A DNA stretch of 64,000 nt, from NCBI GenBank assembly GCA_041394705.1, contig JAWKHS010000008.1, positions 1 to 64,000 of the forward strand, written 5' to 3'. Numbering within the stretch: the stretch's first letter is position 1; each line of letters begins with the position of its first letter. Source of the stretch: Vicinamibacterales bacterium. GTDB lineage: Bacteria; Acidobacteriota; Vicinamibacteria; Vicinamibacterales; UBA2999. The notes beneath the pieces are model-generated. The model saw only the letters and a program-made list of their open reading frames with translations. It ran no database searches and was not told the origin of the DNA. This document shows, in pieces, positions 29,725 to 39,337 of this stretch. A program made the position numbers and the translations under genes.

Positions 29725-32700
29725 ATGACGGGATGGCGCGGACGTGCGGCGGCTGGCGTGTGCGCCCTCGTGATGGCGGGGGTGGATCCGGCCGCGGCGG
29801 CCCAGATCGGCGGAGGGGCCATCGCGGGAACGGTCCGCGGCCCCGACACCGTCCCGCTGCCGGGGGTCACCGTGACGGCGACCGCGGTGGCCACGAACCG
29901 GGCGCGCACCGCCGTGACCACCGCGGACGGCGGCTTCGTCGCCGCCGGTCTCGCCCCTGGCATCTATTCGGTCACGGCCGACCTGCACGGGTTCCGGCCG
30001 ATTACGCGCGACGGCGTGCGCGTCGCCACCGGCGAGACGCTTCGCCTCGACCTCAGGCTCGAGGTCGGCGGCGTCGACGAGGCGATCACGGTCACGGCCG
30101 ACGCGCCGCTCCTGCGCGACACCTCCGCGCTGGGGCAGGTCGTGGACGCGCGCAAGATGGCCGCCCTGCCGCTCAACGGGCGCAGCTTCATCACCCTCGC
30201 GGGCCTGGCCCCGAGCGTCGCGCTGCCGCCGGGGTCCCTGCTGCCGCGTATCAACGGCGGACGGCCGAGGACCAACGAGTACCTGTTCGACGGCATCTCG
30301 GTGCTGCAGCCCGAGCCGGGGCAGGTGGCGTTCTTCCCGAACGTCGACGCGATCCAGGAATTCAAGATCGAGAGCAACAGCCCGCCCGCCGAGTTCGGCC
30401 GCTTCAATGGCGGCGTCGTCAACCTCACGACCAAGGCCGGCACCAACGCCCTCCACGGCACGGCGTTCGAGTTCCTCCGGCACGAGGCCCTGAACGCCAG
30501 GAACTACTTCGCCCCGTCGGGCCCCGCGCCCCGCTTCCGGCGCCACCAGTTCGGCGGCGTCGCCGGCGGGCCGATCCGCCGGGACCGCACGTTCTTCTTC
30601 GCCGACTACCAGGGCCAGCGGCAGACGATCGGCCGCACCGTGATCTCCACCGTGCCCACGGCGCTGCAGCGCCAGGGCATCTTCACCGAGGCCATCGGCG
30701 GGCGCGTGCCCGTGATCTACGACCCGGCGACGGGCGCGACGGCCGGCGCCCGGACGCCGTTCCCCGGCAACGCGATTCCGGCCGCGCGGTTCGACCCGGT
30801 GGCGCGGGCCCTCCTGGATCGCTACCCGGCGCCGACCGGCGGCGGCACCGCCAACAACTTCCGCCGCGTCGGGAACGAGCGCGTCGATCAGGATCTGGTG
30901 AGCCTCCGTCTCGACCATCGTGTCTCGAGCCGGGACCTGGTGTTCGCCCGGCTCACGCACTTCCGAGAGCACTTCGTCCCCGTCACGCCCCTGCCCGACG
31001 GCAGCGGCGTGACGACGGGCACGCGCGGTCCGCAGAGGACGGCGTCCTGGTCGTTCGCGTCCAGCCACCAGCGTGCCTTCTCCGATCGCGTACTGAACGA
31101 AGTGCGCATCGGCGACACGCGGCGCGCCGTCCGCCGCAGCGCCGCGCAGCTGATCGGACCGGCGTCAGCCGCGCTCGGGCTTCCGGGCATTCCCTCCAGC
31201 GCCCGGTTCCCGAACACGCTCCCGACCTTCACCATCGCGGGCTACCAGCAGCTCGGCTCACCGGCCAACACGGCCTCCGACTTCGGCACCAGCGTCACCG
31301 AAGTGGCGGACACGCTCACGTGGATCACGCGGGGCCACACGGTGAAGGTGGGGGCGGACCTGCGCTGGGAGCGGCTCGACGTCGTCCAGCCACCGTCGCC
31401 CACCGGTGCGTTCGCCTTCACGGCCACGTTCACCGACCTGCCGGGAACCGCCAACACCGGGACGCCGCTGGCCAGCTTCCTGCTGGGCCGCGTCAACACG
31501 TTCTCCATCGACCTGCAGCAGGACGAGGTCAGGAACCGCGCGCACGTCCAGGAGTACTTCTTCCAGGACGACTGGCGGATCACGGATCGGATCACGGTCA
31601 ACGCCGGCCTCCGCTACACGCTCAACTTCCCGTCCACCGAAGTGCACGACCAGGTGGCCGTGTTCAACCTGCGGACCGAGCGGCTCGAGTTCGCGGGCCG
31701 GGACGGCGTGCCGAGGGCCGCCCGCCAGCTGCACACGGACAACGTCGGGCCGCGCCTCGGCGTGGTGGGCCGGATCTCCGATCGCACGCTGGCGCGCGCC
31801 GGCTACGGCCTGGTGTGGATCGAGATGGCCGGCATCACGACGCCCTTCACGACGCCGGTCTTTCCGTTCCTGCAGACCGTGACCCAGCGGTCGCTGGACG
31901 ACATCGAGCCGGCGTTCGTGCTGGCCGACGGCCCGACCGTGGCGCCGATTCCGCTCACGCCGACCGCCGGCCTCGGGCAGGGCGTCTTCTCGGTGGACCG
32001 CGACCTCGGCTCCGGCTACGTGCAGCAGTGGAACGCGTCGGTGCAGCGGGAGCTGGCGCCGAACCTGGCGATCGAAGCGGCGTACGTCGGGTCCACGATC
32101 ACGCGCGTCGGCCTGCCGGACACGAACCTCAACCAGCTGACGGTGGATCAGCTGGCGCTGGGCCCGGCGCTGCAGGCGCGCGTGCCGAACCCCTACGTCG
32201 GAATCATCCCGCGCTCGTCGTCGCTCGGCGATCCGACGATTCCGGCCGGGCAGCTGCTGCGCCCGTTCCCGCAGTACACGACGGTGAGCCTCTATCGCAA
32301 CAACGTCGGGACGACGAGCTATCACGGCGCCTACGTGAAACTGGAGCAGCGGCTGTCGCGCGGGCTGTCGTACCTGGTGAGCTATACGCGCTCGAGGCTC
32401 ATGGACGATGCTTCGTCGGTGTTCGACGCGTCGATCCTGACGGGCCCGGTCGCCAACTCCCCGGTGGCCGACACCTTCAACCGCCACCTCGAGCGGGACT
32501 ACTCGACGGGCGACATCCCGCACGCCTTCGCGGCATCGGCGGTGTACGACCTGCCGATCGGCGCGAACCGCGCCTGGACGCCTGGCGGCGTCGTGGGAGC
32601 CCTGGCCAGCGACTGGACGATCACCGGCGTCGTCACGGTGCAGTCCGGTACGCCGCTCGCGGTGACGCAGGCCACCAACAACAACGGCTTCGCCGGCTTC

Positions 32701-33051
32701 GGCACGCAGCGGCCCAACCTCGTGGGGGATCCCCGGCTGCCCGCGGGCCAGCGCACGGCAGCCCGCTGGTTCGACACGCGCGCGTTCGAGACCGCCCCGG
32801 CCTTCACGATCGGCAGCAGCTCCCGCAATCCCGTGCGGGGACCGGGCTACAGGAACCTCGACGTCGCGCTGATCCGGCGCGTGCCGCTCCGGCGCGGCAC
32901 CGCGCTCGAACTGCGGGTCGAGGCATTCAACGTGACCAACACCCCGCCGCTCGGCCAGCCCAATGGCGTGTTCGGGTCCGCCGCCTTCGGATCGATTTCG
33001 TCGGCCGGCGATCCACGCGTGCTCCAGATTGCGGCCAAGGTCGTGTTCTGA
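29725..33051 (+). CDS. Oar-like TonB-dependent outer-membrane receptor
   Basis: A 1108-residue outer-membrane protein. After a signal peptide (cleavage after about residue 26, AAAA) comes a carboxypeptidase-regulatory-like beta-sandwich (residues about 33-110, GTVRGPDTVPLPGVTVTATA), a plug domain (ADAPLLRDTSALGQVVD through IQEFKIESNSPPAEFG), and a large beta-barrel ending in Phe (VVF), the usual outer-membrane insertion signal. This Oar/SusC-like architecture is expanded in Acidobacteria. It probably imports large glycans or peptides using TonB energy. No SusD-like partner is adjacent; the convergent neighbour is an amidase. Confidence 0.92.
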   Translation: MTGWRGRAAAGVCALVMAGVDPAAAAQIGGGAIAGTVRGPDTVPLPGVTVTATAVATNRARTAVTTADGGFVAAGLAPGIYSVTADLHGFRPITRDGVRVATGETLRLDLRLEVGGVDEAITVTADAPLLRDTSALGQVVDARKMAALPLNGRSFITLAGLAPSVALPPGSLLPRINGGRPRTNEYLFDGISVLQPEPGQVAFFPNVDAIQEFKIESNSPPAEFGRFNGGVVNLTTKAGTNALHGTAFEFLRHEALNARNYFAPSGPAPRFRRHQFGGVAGGPIRRDRTFFFADYQGQRQTIGRTVISTVPTALQRQGIFTEAIGGRVPVIYDPATGATAGARTPFPGNAIPAARFDPVARALLDRYPAPTGGGTANNFRRVGNERVDQDLVSLRLDHRVSSRDLVFARLTHFREHFVPVTPLPDGSGVTTGTRGPQRTASWSFASSHQRAFSDRVLNEVRIGDTRRAVRRSAAQLIGPASAALGLPGIPSSARFPNTLPTFTIAGYQQLGSPANTASDFGTSVTEVADTLTWITRGHTVKVGADLRWERLDVVQPPSPTGAFAFTATFTDLPGTANTGTPLASFLLGRVNTFSIDLQQDEVRNRAHVQEYFFQDDWRITDRITVNAGLRYTLNFPSTEVHDQVAVFNLRTERLEFAGRDGVPRAARQLHTDNVGPRLGVVGRISDRTLARAGYGLVWIEMAGITTPFTTPVFPFLQTVTQRSLDDIEPAFVLADGPTVAPIPLTPTAGLGQGVFSVDRDLGSGYVQQWNASVQRELAPNLAIEAAYVGSTITRVGLPDTNLNQLTVDQLALGPALQARVPNPYVGIIPRSSSLGDPTIPAGQLLRPFPQYTTVSLYRNNVGTTSYHGAYVKLEQRLSRGLSYLVSYTRSRLMDDASSVFDASILTGPVANSPVADTFNRHLERDYSTGDIPHAFAASAVYDLPIGANRAWTPGGVVGALASDWTITGVVTVQSGTPLAVTQATNNNGFAGFGTQRPNLVGDPRLPAGQRTAARWFDTRAFETAPAFTIGSSSRNPVRGPGYRNLDVALIRRVPLRRGTALELRVEAFNVTNTPPLGQPNGVFGSAAFGSISSAGDPRVLQIAAKVVF

Positions 33052-33081
33052 TCGGCGCGCGCCAGTGCCGGCGACGCCAGC

Positions 33082-33111
33082 CGGCCGCGCGTCCCGAAGA
33101 ACGCGCGGCCG
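33082..33111. terminator. Bidirectional terminator hairpin
   Basis: CGGCCGCGCGT and ACGCGCGGCCG are perfect 11-bp arms around an 8-nt loop (CCCGAAGA), centred between the convergent TonB receptor and amidase genes. There is no U-tract on either strand, as is common in GC-rich genomes. Confidence 0.6.
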
Positions 33112-33123
33112 ACGGCATCCGGG

Positions 33124-34776
33124 CTAGTCGTGCCGGCGCACGACGTCGGTCGGCAGCGGCGGCGTGCTGTCGGGCGGCACGCGGTGCTTCGTCGCCTGCT
33201 CGAAGGCGTAGGCCAGGGCGATGAGCCGCGGCTCCGAGAACGCGGTGCCCGTGAAGGTGACGGTGGACGGGAACGGGTTCTCCACCGGGTCGGCCGGCGG
33301 CAGGAAGCCGCCCGGCACGCTCACGCTGGGATAGCCGGCCTTCGCCGCGGTGCCGGCCTGGTTGTTGCCCGACAGCAGGATCGCGTCGAAGTCATCCCTC
33401 GTGCCGAACGTGCCGTCGGGCCCCATGTAGACGCCGTCGAGCGCGCCGCGCGCCAGCAGCAGATCCTGCGCCCGGTCGTCCAGGTAGCGCAGCGTATCGG
33501 GGCTCCCGGCCGAGAGGTCCAGCATGTCGGCGGCCTCGAAGATCACCTGGCCGTACTTCAGCGCCCCGGGGATGACGGTGTTGAGCGCGATGATGTCGCT
33601 GAGCGTGTGCACGGGAGCGGTGCCCCGCCGGGCCAGGTAGGCGTTCATGTCGCGCTTCTGCCCGTAGAGCAGCACGGTGGAGCAGCCGGCCGGCGCCGGG
33701 ACGCTCACGCAGATGCCGAGCTGCGGCGGAAGCGCCGGGATGAGCTCCACGTAGGCGCCCTCGGCGCGCAGCGCGTCGATGGCGGCCACCATGATCTCGC
33801 TGCGGTTGGCCGGGAACGGCGGCACGGCGATCCGCGCACGCTTGAGCGCCTTCTTGTCGAGGTACCGCGTGTAGTCGGAGTGGCAGTTGCCGGGAACGAG
33901 GCAGGCCGCGGTCGCGGGATCCTCGGGGTCGAAGCCAGCGAGCACGCCCAGCAGCAGCGCCGCGTCGGCCACCGTGCGCGTCAGCGGGCCGGCCGTGTCC
34001 TGATCCGCCGTGATCGGGATGATGCCGGTCCGGCTGACGAGGCCGACGGTGGGCTTGATGCCCACGACGCCGTTCGCGTTGGCTGGGCTCAGGATCGAGC
34101 CCGACGTCTCGGTGCCCACCGCCAGCGTCGCGAGGTTCGCGTTCACGGAGATCCCCGAGCCCGAGCTCGATCCGCCAGGCGTCAGCACCGGCCGCCCGTC
34201 ACCGCCGGGCAGCGGGCGCGGGTCGTACGGGTTGAAGCCGTACTGGCCGTAGCCGCTGTAGCCGGCCGGCATGCCCGTGGTGATGAAGTTCGCGAACTCG
34301 GTGAGCGTGAGCTTCCCGAGGATGATGGCGCCGGCGGCGCGCAGCTTCTTCGTGATGAAGGCGTCACGCGGCGGGGTGGAGCCCACGAGCGTGAGCGATC
34401 CGCCGGTCGTGGGCATGTCGGCCGTGTCGATGATGTCCTTGAGGGCGACGGGAATCCCGTAGAGCGGGCTGCGCGCGCGGCCCGGGTGCCGGTGGCGGTC
34501 GAGTTGGCGGGCCTCGGCCACGGCGTCCGGATTCACGTAGATGTAGGCGTTCACGCCCGGGCCGGCGTCGTCGTAGGCGGCGATGCGCGCGAGGTACATC
34601 CGGACCAGCTGCTCCGACGTGATGAGCCCGGTCTGCAGCGCGTGCTGGATGTCCGCCACCGTGGCCTCGACGAGGCGGAACACGGACGTGCCCTGGTGCT
34701 GGGCGGCGACGGGTCTGGTGCTGACGACGGCGGCGCACGTGACGAGCGCCGCGATCGCGACAATGGTCCGCTTCAT
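33124..34776 (-). CDS. Secreted amidase (amidase signature family)
   Basis: A 550-residue hydrolase with the Ser-cisSer-Lys triad: Lys113 in GIPVALKDIID, the GGSSSGSG loop at 201-208 containing the cis-serine, and nucleophile Ser227 in GTETSGSI. A signal peptide (about residues 1-25, ending PVAAQ) makes it periplasmic or secreted, unlike cytoplasmic GatA. I chose the ATG at 34774-34776 because GGAGGAG lies 6 bp upstream and it gives a proper signal peptide. The amide substrate is unknown; secreted members hydrolyse peptide amides or related compounds. Confidence 0.9.
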   Translation of the reverse strand: MKRTIVAIAALVTCAAVVSTRPVAAQHQGTSVFRLVEATVADIQHALQTGLITSEQLVRMYLARIAAYDDAGPGVNAYIYVNPDAVAEARQLDRHRHPGRARSPLYGIPVALKDIIDTADMPTTGGSLTLVGSTPPRDAFITKKLRAAGAIILGKLTLTEFANFITTGMPAGYSGYGQYGFNPYDPRPLPGGDGRPVLTPGGSSSGSGISVNANLATLAVGTETSGSILSPANANGVVGIKPTVGLVSRTGIIPITADQDTAGPLTRTVADAALLLGVLAGFDPEDPATAACLVPGNCHSDYTRYLDKKALKRARIAVPPFPANRSEIMVAAIDALRAEGAYVELIPALPPQLGICVSVPAPAGCSTVLLYGQKRDMNAYLARRGTAPVHTLSDIIALNTVIPGALKYGQVIFEAADMLDLSAGSPDTLRYLDDRAQDLLLARGALDGVYMGPDGTFGTRDDFDAILLSGNNQAGTAAKAGYPSVSVPGGFLPPADPVENPFPSTVTFTGTAFSEPRLIALAYAFEQATKHRVPPDSTPPLPTDVVRRHD

Positions 34777-34924
34777 GTCGGCTCCTCCATCCTGGAAGGC
34801 GTGCCGGGGGAAGGGGCGCATCATCCGTCCGCGGGGCGGCGGGCGCAACTGGAAAGATCCGACCCGGGCGCCGACCCACCCCGACCGTCCACGGGTGCGG
34901 GGCGCGGGAACATCCGGAACAGTT

Positions 34925-34944
34925 CTACTGTATTATCTCAGTAG
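34925..34944 (+). promoter_or_regulatory. GntR/YtrA-type operator overlapping a -10 element
   Basis: CTACTG-N8-CAGTAG is a perfect 6-bp inverted repeat enclosing TATTAT (34931-34936), a good -10. It lies 19 bp before the GntR-PP2C start and is AT-rich against its background. YtrA-subfamily GntR regulators autoregulate their ABC operons through such sites, so a bound regulator would block RNA polymerase directly. Confidence 0.55.
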
Positions 34945-34963
34945 TTCAGTTCAGCGGCGGTCC

Positions 34964-36019
34964 ATGACCCTCCACCTGCGCGCGACCGTGTCGTCCGGCG
35001 ACCCGATCTACCGCCAGATCGCGGCGCAGCTGCAGGCGGCGGCGTCCTCGGGGATGCTCCAGCCCGGCGACGCGCTGCCGGCGCCCGGCGTCCTCGCGCA
35101 AGATCTCGTCGTCCATCCGCGGGCCATCGAGCGGGCGTACGTGCTGCTCGCCGACAGCGGCGTCTTCCGCTGGGACGATCGCGGCCGCCTCCGCGTCGCC
35201 GTCGGGGACCGTGCAACGCGATCAGCCGCGCCGCCGACCGAGGGGCCCCCGCCAGTGACGCCGTCCCGAAGCCAGGACCTGTCCTGGCAGCTCTCCGAAG
35301 CGCGCGAGGTCCAGCAGCGTCTGCTGCCCGCGTCTCTCGCCGTCGCCGGCCTCGACGTCGCGGCGGTGTCGAGACCGGCCCTGGGAGTCGGCGGCGACTA
35401 CCACGACGTGGTGCCGGGTCCCGCCGGCGACGCCACGCTGGCGATCGGCGACGTCTCGGGCAAGGGCATGCCCGCGGCCCTGCTCATGGCGGCGCTCCGC
35501 GGATCGCTGCACGCGCATCTCGAACAGGCGCTGGCGCTCGACGCGCTCGTGGCCCACCTGAACCGCCGGCTGTACGACGGCTCCGCGCCGAACCGCTTCG
35601 CCACCTTCTTCTGCGGACGCTGGCGTGCGGGCGCGCGGACGCTGGAATACGTGAACGCCGGCCACCAACCGCCGATCTGCTGCGCGGGCGGCGCGCTCCA
35701 GGCGCTCGACGTGACCGGGCCCGCCCTGGGGCTGCTCCCCGACGCCGCCTACGAGATACGGGAACTCCGGCTGGAACCGGGCGACCTCCTGCTGCTCTAC
35801 AGCGACGGCGTCACCGACGCCCTCGACGCCGGCGGCGAGAGCTGGGGCGAGCCGCACCTGCACGAGACGCTGCGGTCGGCGTGCCACCTGCCCGCCAGCC
35901 GCGTGGTGCAACGCGTCCTGTCGGCGGCCGACCGGCACGCCGACGGCACGCCGCAGTTCGACGACATCACCATCGTGGCGGTCAGGGTGCCCGGCGCTCA
36001 CGGGGAGGCGGTGGCGTGA
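34964..36019 (+). CDS. GntR-like winged-helix fused to PP2C/SpoIIE-type phosphatase
   Basis: A 351-residue two-domain protein. Residues 1-75 match the YtrA-type GntR DNA-binding domain of the next gene (DPIYRQIAAQLQAAASSGMLQPGDALP against the neighbour's IPIYLQIIEQVK...AGDQLP). Residues about 105-345 form a SpoIIE/RsbU phosphatase with GGDYHD, GDVSGKGMPAALLMA, YVNAGHQPP, LLLYSDGVTDA and FDDITIVAV; the metal-binding aspartates are present. RsbU-like enzymes dephosphorylate anti-anti-sigma factors. The fusion to a GntR domain in an ABC operon is unusual. No GntR effector domain is present. The stop overlaps the next start (GTGA). Confidence 0.82.
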   Translation: MTLHLRATVSSGDPIYRQIAAQLQAAASSGMLQPGDALPAPGVLAQDLVVHPRAIERAYVLLADSGVFRWDDRGRLRVAVGDRATRSAAPPTEGPPPVTPSRSQDLSWQLSEAREVQQRLLPASLAVAGLDVAAVSRPALGVGGDYHDVVPGPAGDATLAIGDVSGKGMPAALLMAALRGSLHAHLEQALALDALVAHLNRRLYDGSAPNRFATFFCGRWRAGARTLEYVNAGHQPPICCAGGALQALDVTGPALGLLPDAAYEIRELRLEPGDLLLLYSDGVTDALDAGGESWGEPHLHETLRSACHLPASRVVQRVLSAADRHADGTPQFDDITIVAVRVPGAHGEAVA

Positions 36020-36420
36020 CCTTGCTGCTGCGTCCCAATCCCGGCTCGGGCATCCCGATCTACCTGCAGATCATCGAGCAGGTGAAGCACGCGATCGACA
36101 CGGGCGCGCTGGCGGCGGGCGACCAGCTCCCGGGCATCCGCCCGCTCGCCGAGACGCTCGTCATCAACCCGAACACGGTGGCCAAGGCGTACCGGGAGCT
36201 CGAGCACCAGGGCGTCATCGAGTTGCGGCACGGCGCCGGCGCGTTCGTCCGCGCCCGCGCCCCGCGCGCCGACGTCACCGACGCCATGCGGGCGGCCCAG
36301 ACCCTCGTGTCGGACACCATCCAGCGCCTGCGTCGCCGCGCCGTGACCGACGAGGAAATCCGCCGGCTGTTCGAAGCCGAGCTCGCCGGCATCACCTCCC
36401 GAGGAGCCCGCCGTGGCTGA
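36016..36420 (+). CDS. GntR-family regulator, YtrA subfamily
   Basis: A 134-residue regulator: the GntR winged helix (residues about 10-75: GIPIYLQIIEQVKHAIDTGALAAGDQLPGIRPLAETLVINPNTVAKAYRELE in pieces) and a short helical tail (residues about 85-130) typical of the YtrA group, which lacks a large ligand domain. GTG start overlaps the phosphatase stop and has GGGGAGG 7 bp upstream. It precedes an ABC ATPase and permease, the standard YtrABC-like set. It likely represses the operon at the 34925-34944 palindrome. Confidence 0.9.
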   Translation: MTLLLRPNPGSGIPIYLQIIEQVKHAIDTGALAAGDQLPGIRPLAETLVINPNTVAKAYRELEHQGVIELRHGAGAFVRARAPRADVTDAMRAAQTLVSDTIQRLRRRAVTDEEIRRLFEAELAGITSRGARRG

Positions 36421-37312
36421 TCCCTTCGACCTGGAAACCAGCGACCTCTGCAAGACCTACGGCGCGGTGCACGCCCTGCGCGGCCTCTCGCTGCAGGTGC
36501 CGCACGGATCGATCTGCGGACTGCTCGGCAGGAACGGCGCCGGCAAGACCACGGCGCTCAAGATCCTGGTGGGCCTGACGCACCCGACGTCCGGTCGGGC
36601 GCGCGCGTGCGGCCTGGACGTGACCGTGCCCGCGTCGGCCGTCGCGGTCCGGCGCCGCATCGCCTTCGTGGACGAGGACCGGAGCCTCTACGACGGCTAC
36701 CGCGTGGACGAGATGATCCGCTTCACCGCCGGGTTCTTCCCGGGCTGGCGGCGCGATCTCGACGAGCGCTACCGCCGGGCGTTCGGGCTGCCGGGCGATC
36801 GACCGGTGAAGGCGCTGTCGCGCGGGATGCGCGCGAAGCTGGCGCTGCTGCTCGCCTTCTGCCGCGGCGCCGAGGTCCTGATCCTGGACGAGCCCACGTC
36901 GGGACTGGATCCGGTGGCGGCCGACGAGGTGCTGCAGGCACTCGTCGCGCACGTGGGCAGCGGCGGCGGCACGGTGCTCGTGTCGTCGCACCAGGTGGCG
37001 GACATCGAGCAGGTGGCGGACCGGATCGCGATCGTCGACCGCGGGCGGGCCGTGCTGAGCGGGGAGCTGGACGACCTGCGCGACACCGTACGCCGCGTCC
37101 AGGTGGTCTTCCCGGGCCTGGCGCCGGACGTGACGTTCACGGCACCCGGGGCGGCGCGGGTGCGCCGCGAAGGCCGGGTACTGAGCGTGCTGGCGCTGTC
37201 GGGCGTCGACGACGTGGTGGCCGAGGCCCGCGCGCTCGGGCCGGCGTCGGTCGACGTCTCGCCGGTGCCGCTCAAGGAACTGTTCCTCGACGTCGTGGCG
37301 GCGGAGGCATGA
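36413..37312 (+). CDS. ABC transporter ATP-binding protein (YtrB-like)
   Basis: A 299-residue ATPase. Walker A is GRNGAGKT (about residues 38-45), the signature region is ALSRGMRAKLALLLA, Walker B is VLILDEPTSGLDP, and the switch histidine is in VSSHQVADIEQ. The signature deviates slightly (LSRGM instead of LSGGQ), as in other YtrB/CcmA-like exporters of this group. GTG start overlaps the regulator by 8 bp, and the permease start overlaps its stop (ATGA). The C-terminal 80 residues form an extra domain after the nucleotide-binding fold. Confidence 0.93.
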   Translation: MADPFDLETSDLCKTYGAVHALRGLSLQVPHGSICGLLGRNGAGKTTALKILVGLTHPTSGRARACGLDVTVPASAVAVRRRIAFVDEDRSLYDGYRVDEMIRFTAGFFPGWRRDLDERYRRAFGLPGDRPVKALSRGMRAKLALLLAFCRGAEVLILDEPTSGLDPVAADEVLQALVAHVGSGGGTVLVSSHQVADIEQVADRIAIVDRGRAVLSGELDDLRDTVRRVQVVFPGLAPDVTFTAPGAARVRREGRVLSVLALSGVDDVVAEARALGPASVDVSPVPLKELFLDVVAAEA

Positions 37313-38076
37313 CGATGCTGTGGCAGAAGGCCTGGGTGGACGCGCGGTGGCGGCTCACCGCCTGGATGGTGGTGCTGACGGTGCTCGCGTGCGGGGTGGT
37401 CGTCCAGTTCCCGGAGATCATGCGGCTGCGCGGCTCGGCGGCGGCGCTCGACCCCGGCGACGGCCGGCTCGCGCGCCTGATCCGCGACGCGATCGAGACG
37501 CAACGCGACTTCCGGGGCTACGTCTGGTACCAGTGGTTCAACCAGAACCTGCTGCACGTGTGGGTGCTGGTGGCGGCCGTCCTCGGCAGCGGCGGCCTGG
37601 TGCCCACGGGGCCGGGCGCCCCGGAGCTGTTCACGGCGGCGCTGCCGGTGTCGCGGCGCCGCGTCTTCGCGGTGCGGGCGGCGACGGACCTGGCGGGCCT
37701 GGCCGCCCTGGCGATCCTGCCCTCGCTGGCGATCTCGCTCCTGGCCGGCACGATCGGACAGCGCTACTCCGCGGGTGACGCGGTCGTGCACGGGCTGTGT
37801 CTCTTCGCCGGCGGCACGGTGTTCTACGGCGCGGCTCTCGGGTGCTCCGCCGTCGTCAGCGGCGTCTGGCGGCCGCTCCTCCTGACACTGGGCGCGGCCG
37901 TCGCGCTCGGCGCTCTCGAGTACGTCGTGCCCTGGCCCGGGTTCTTCACCACGATGAGCGGCGCGAGCTACTTCCGGCACGCCGCGGTGCCGTGGCTCGG
38001 GCTGCTCACGGCGGTGGCCGCCGCGGCGGCCCTGTTGGCGCTGGGCAGCCGCCAGTTCGAGCGTCAGGACTTCTGA
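37309..38076 (+). CDS. ABC transporter permease of the YtrA-like operon
   Basis: A 255-residue membrane protein with about six helices (first near residues 16-34, then between 80 and 250) and a cytoplasmic N-terminus. It has no motif specific for a substrate. It completes the operon GntR-PP2C / GntR / ATPase / permease. Related systems export peptides or respond to cell-envelope stress. Its stop is 6 bp from the convergent kinase gene. Confidence 0.85.
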   Translation: MTMLWQKAWVDARWRLTAWMVVLTVLACGVVVQFPEIMRLRGSAAALDPGDGRLARLIRDAIETQRDFRGYVWYQWFNQNLLHVWVLVAAVLGSGGLVPTGPGAPELFTAALPVSRRRVFAVRAATDLAGLAALAILPSLAISLLAGTIGQRYSAGDAVVHGLCLFAGGTVFYGAALGCSAVVSGVWRPLLLTLGAAVALGALEYVVPWPGFFTTMSGASYFRHAAVPWLGLLTAVAAAAALLALGSRQFERQDF

Positions 38077-38082
38077 GGCGTC

Positions 38083-39246
<1,164 letters not shown>

Positions 39247-39337
39247 GCGGCGCCCCAGGCTATCAGGATCGGCGGCGGGGTGGGCGCACCGCGCGGACGG
39301 CTTCCCTTTCGCGCCGAAAAGCCGCCAAGATGAGCCG

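Noticed and set aside
29689..31068. 459-residue minus-strand frame over the TonB receptor
   Set aside because: Antisense shadow with biased Arg/Gly/Asp composition; the plus-strand protein has plug and barrel motifs.
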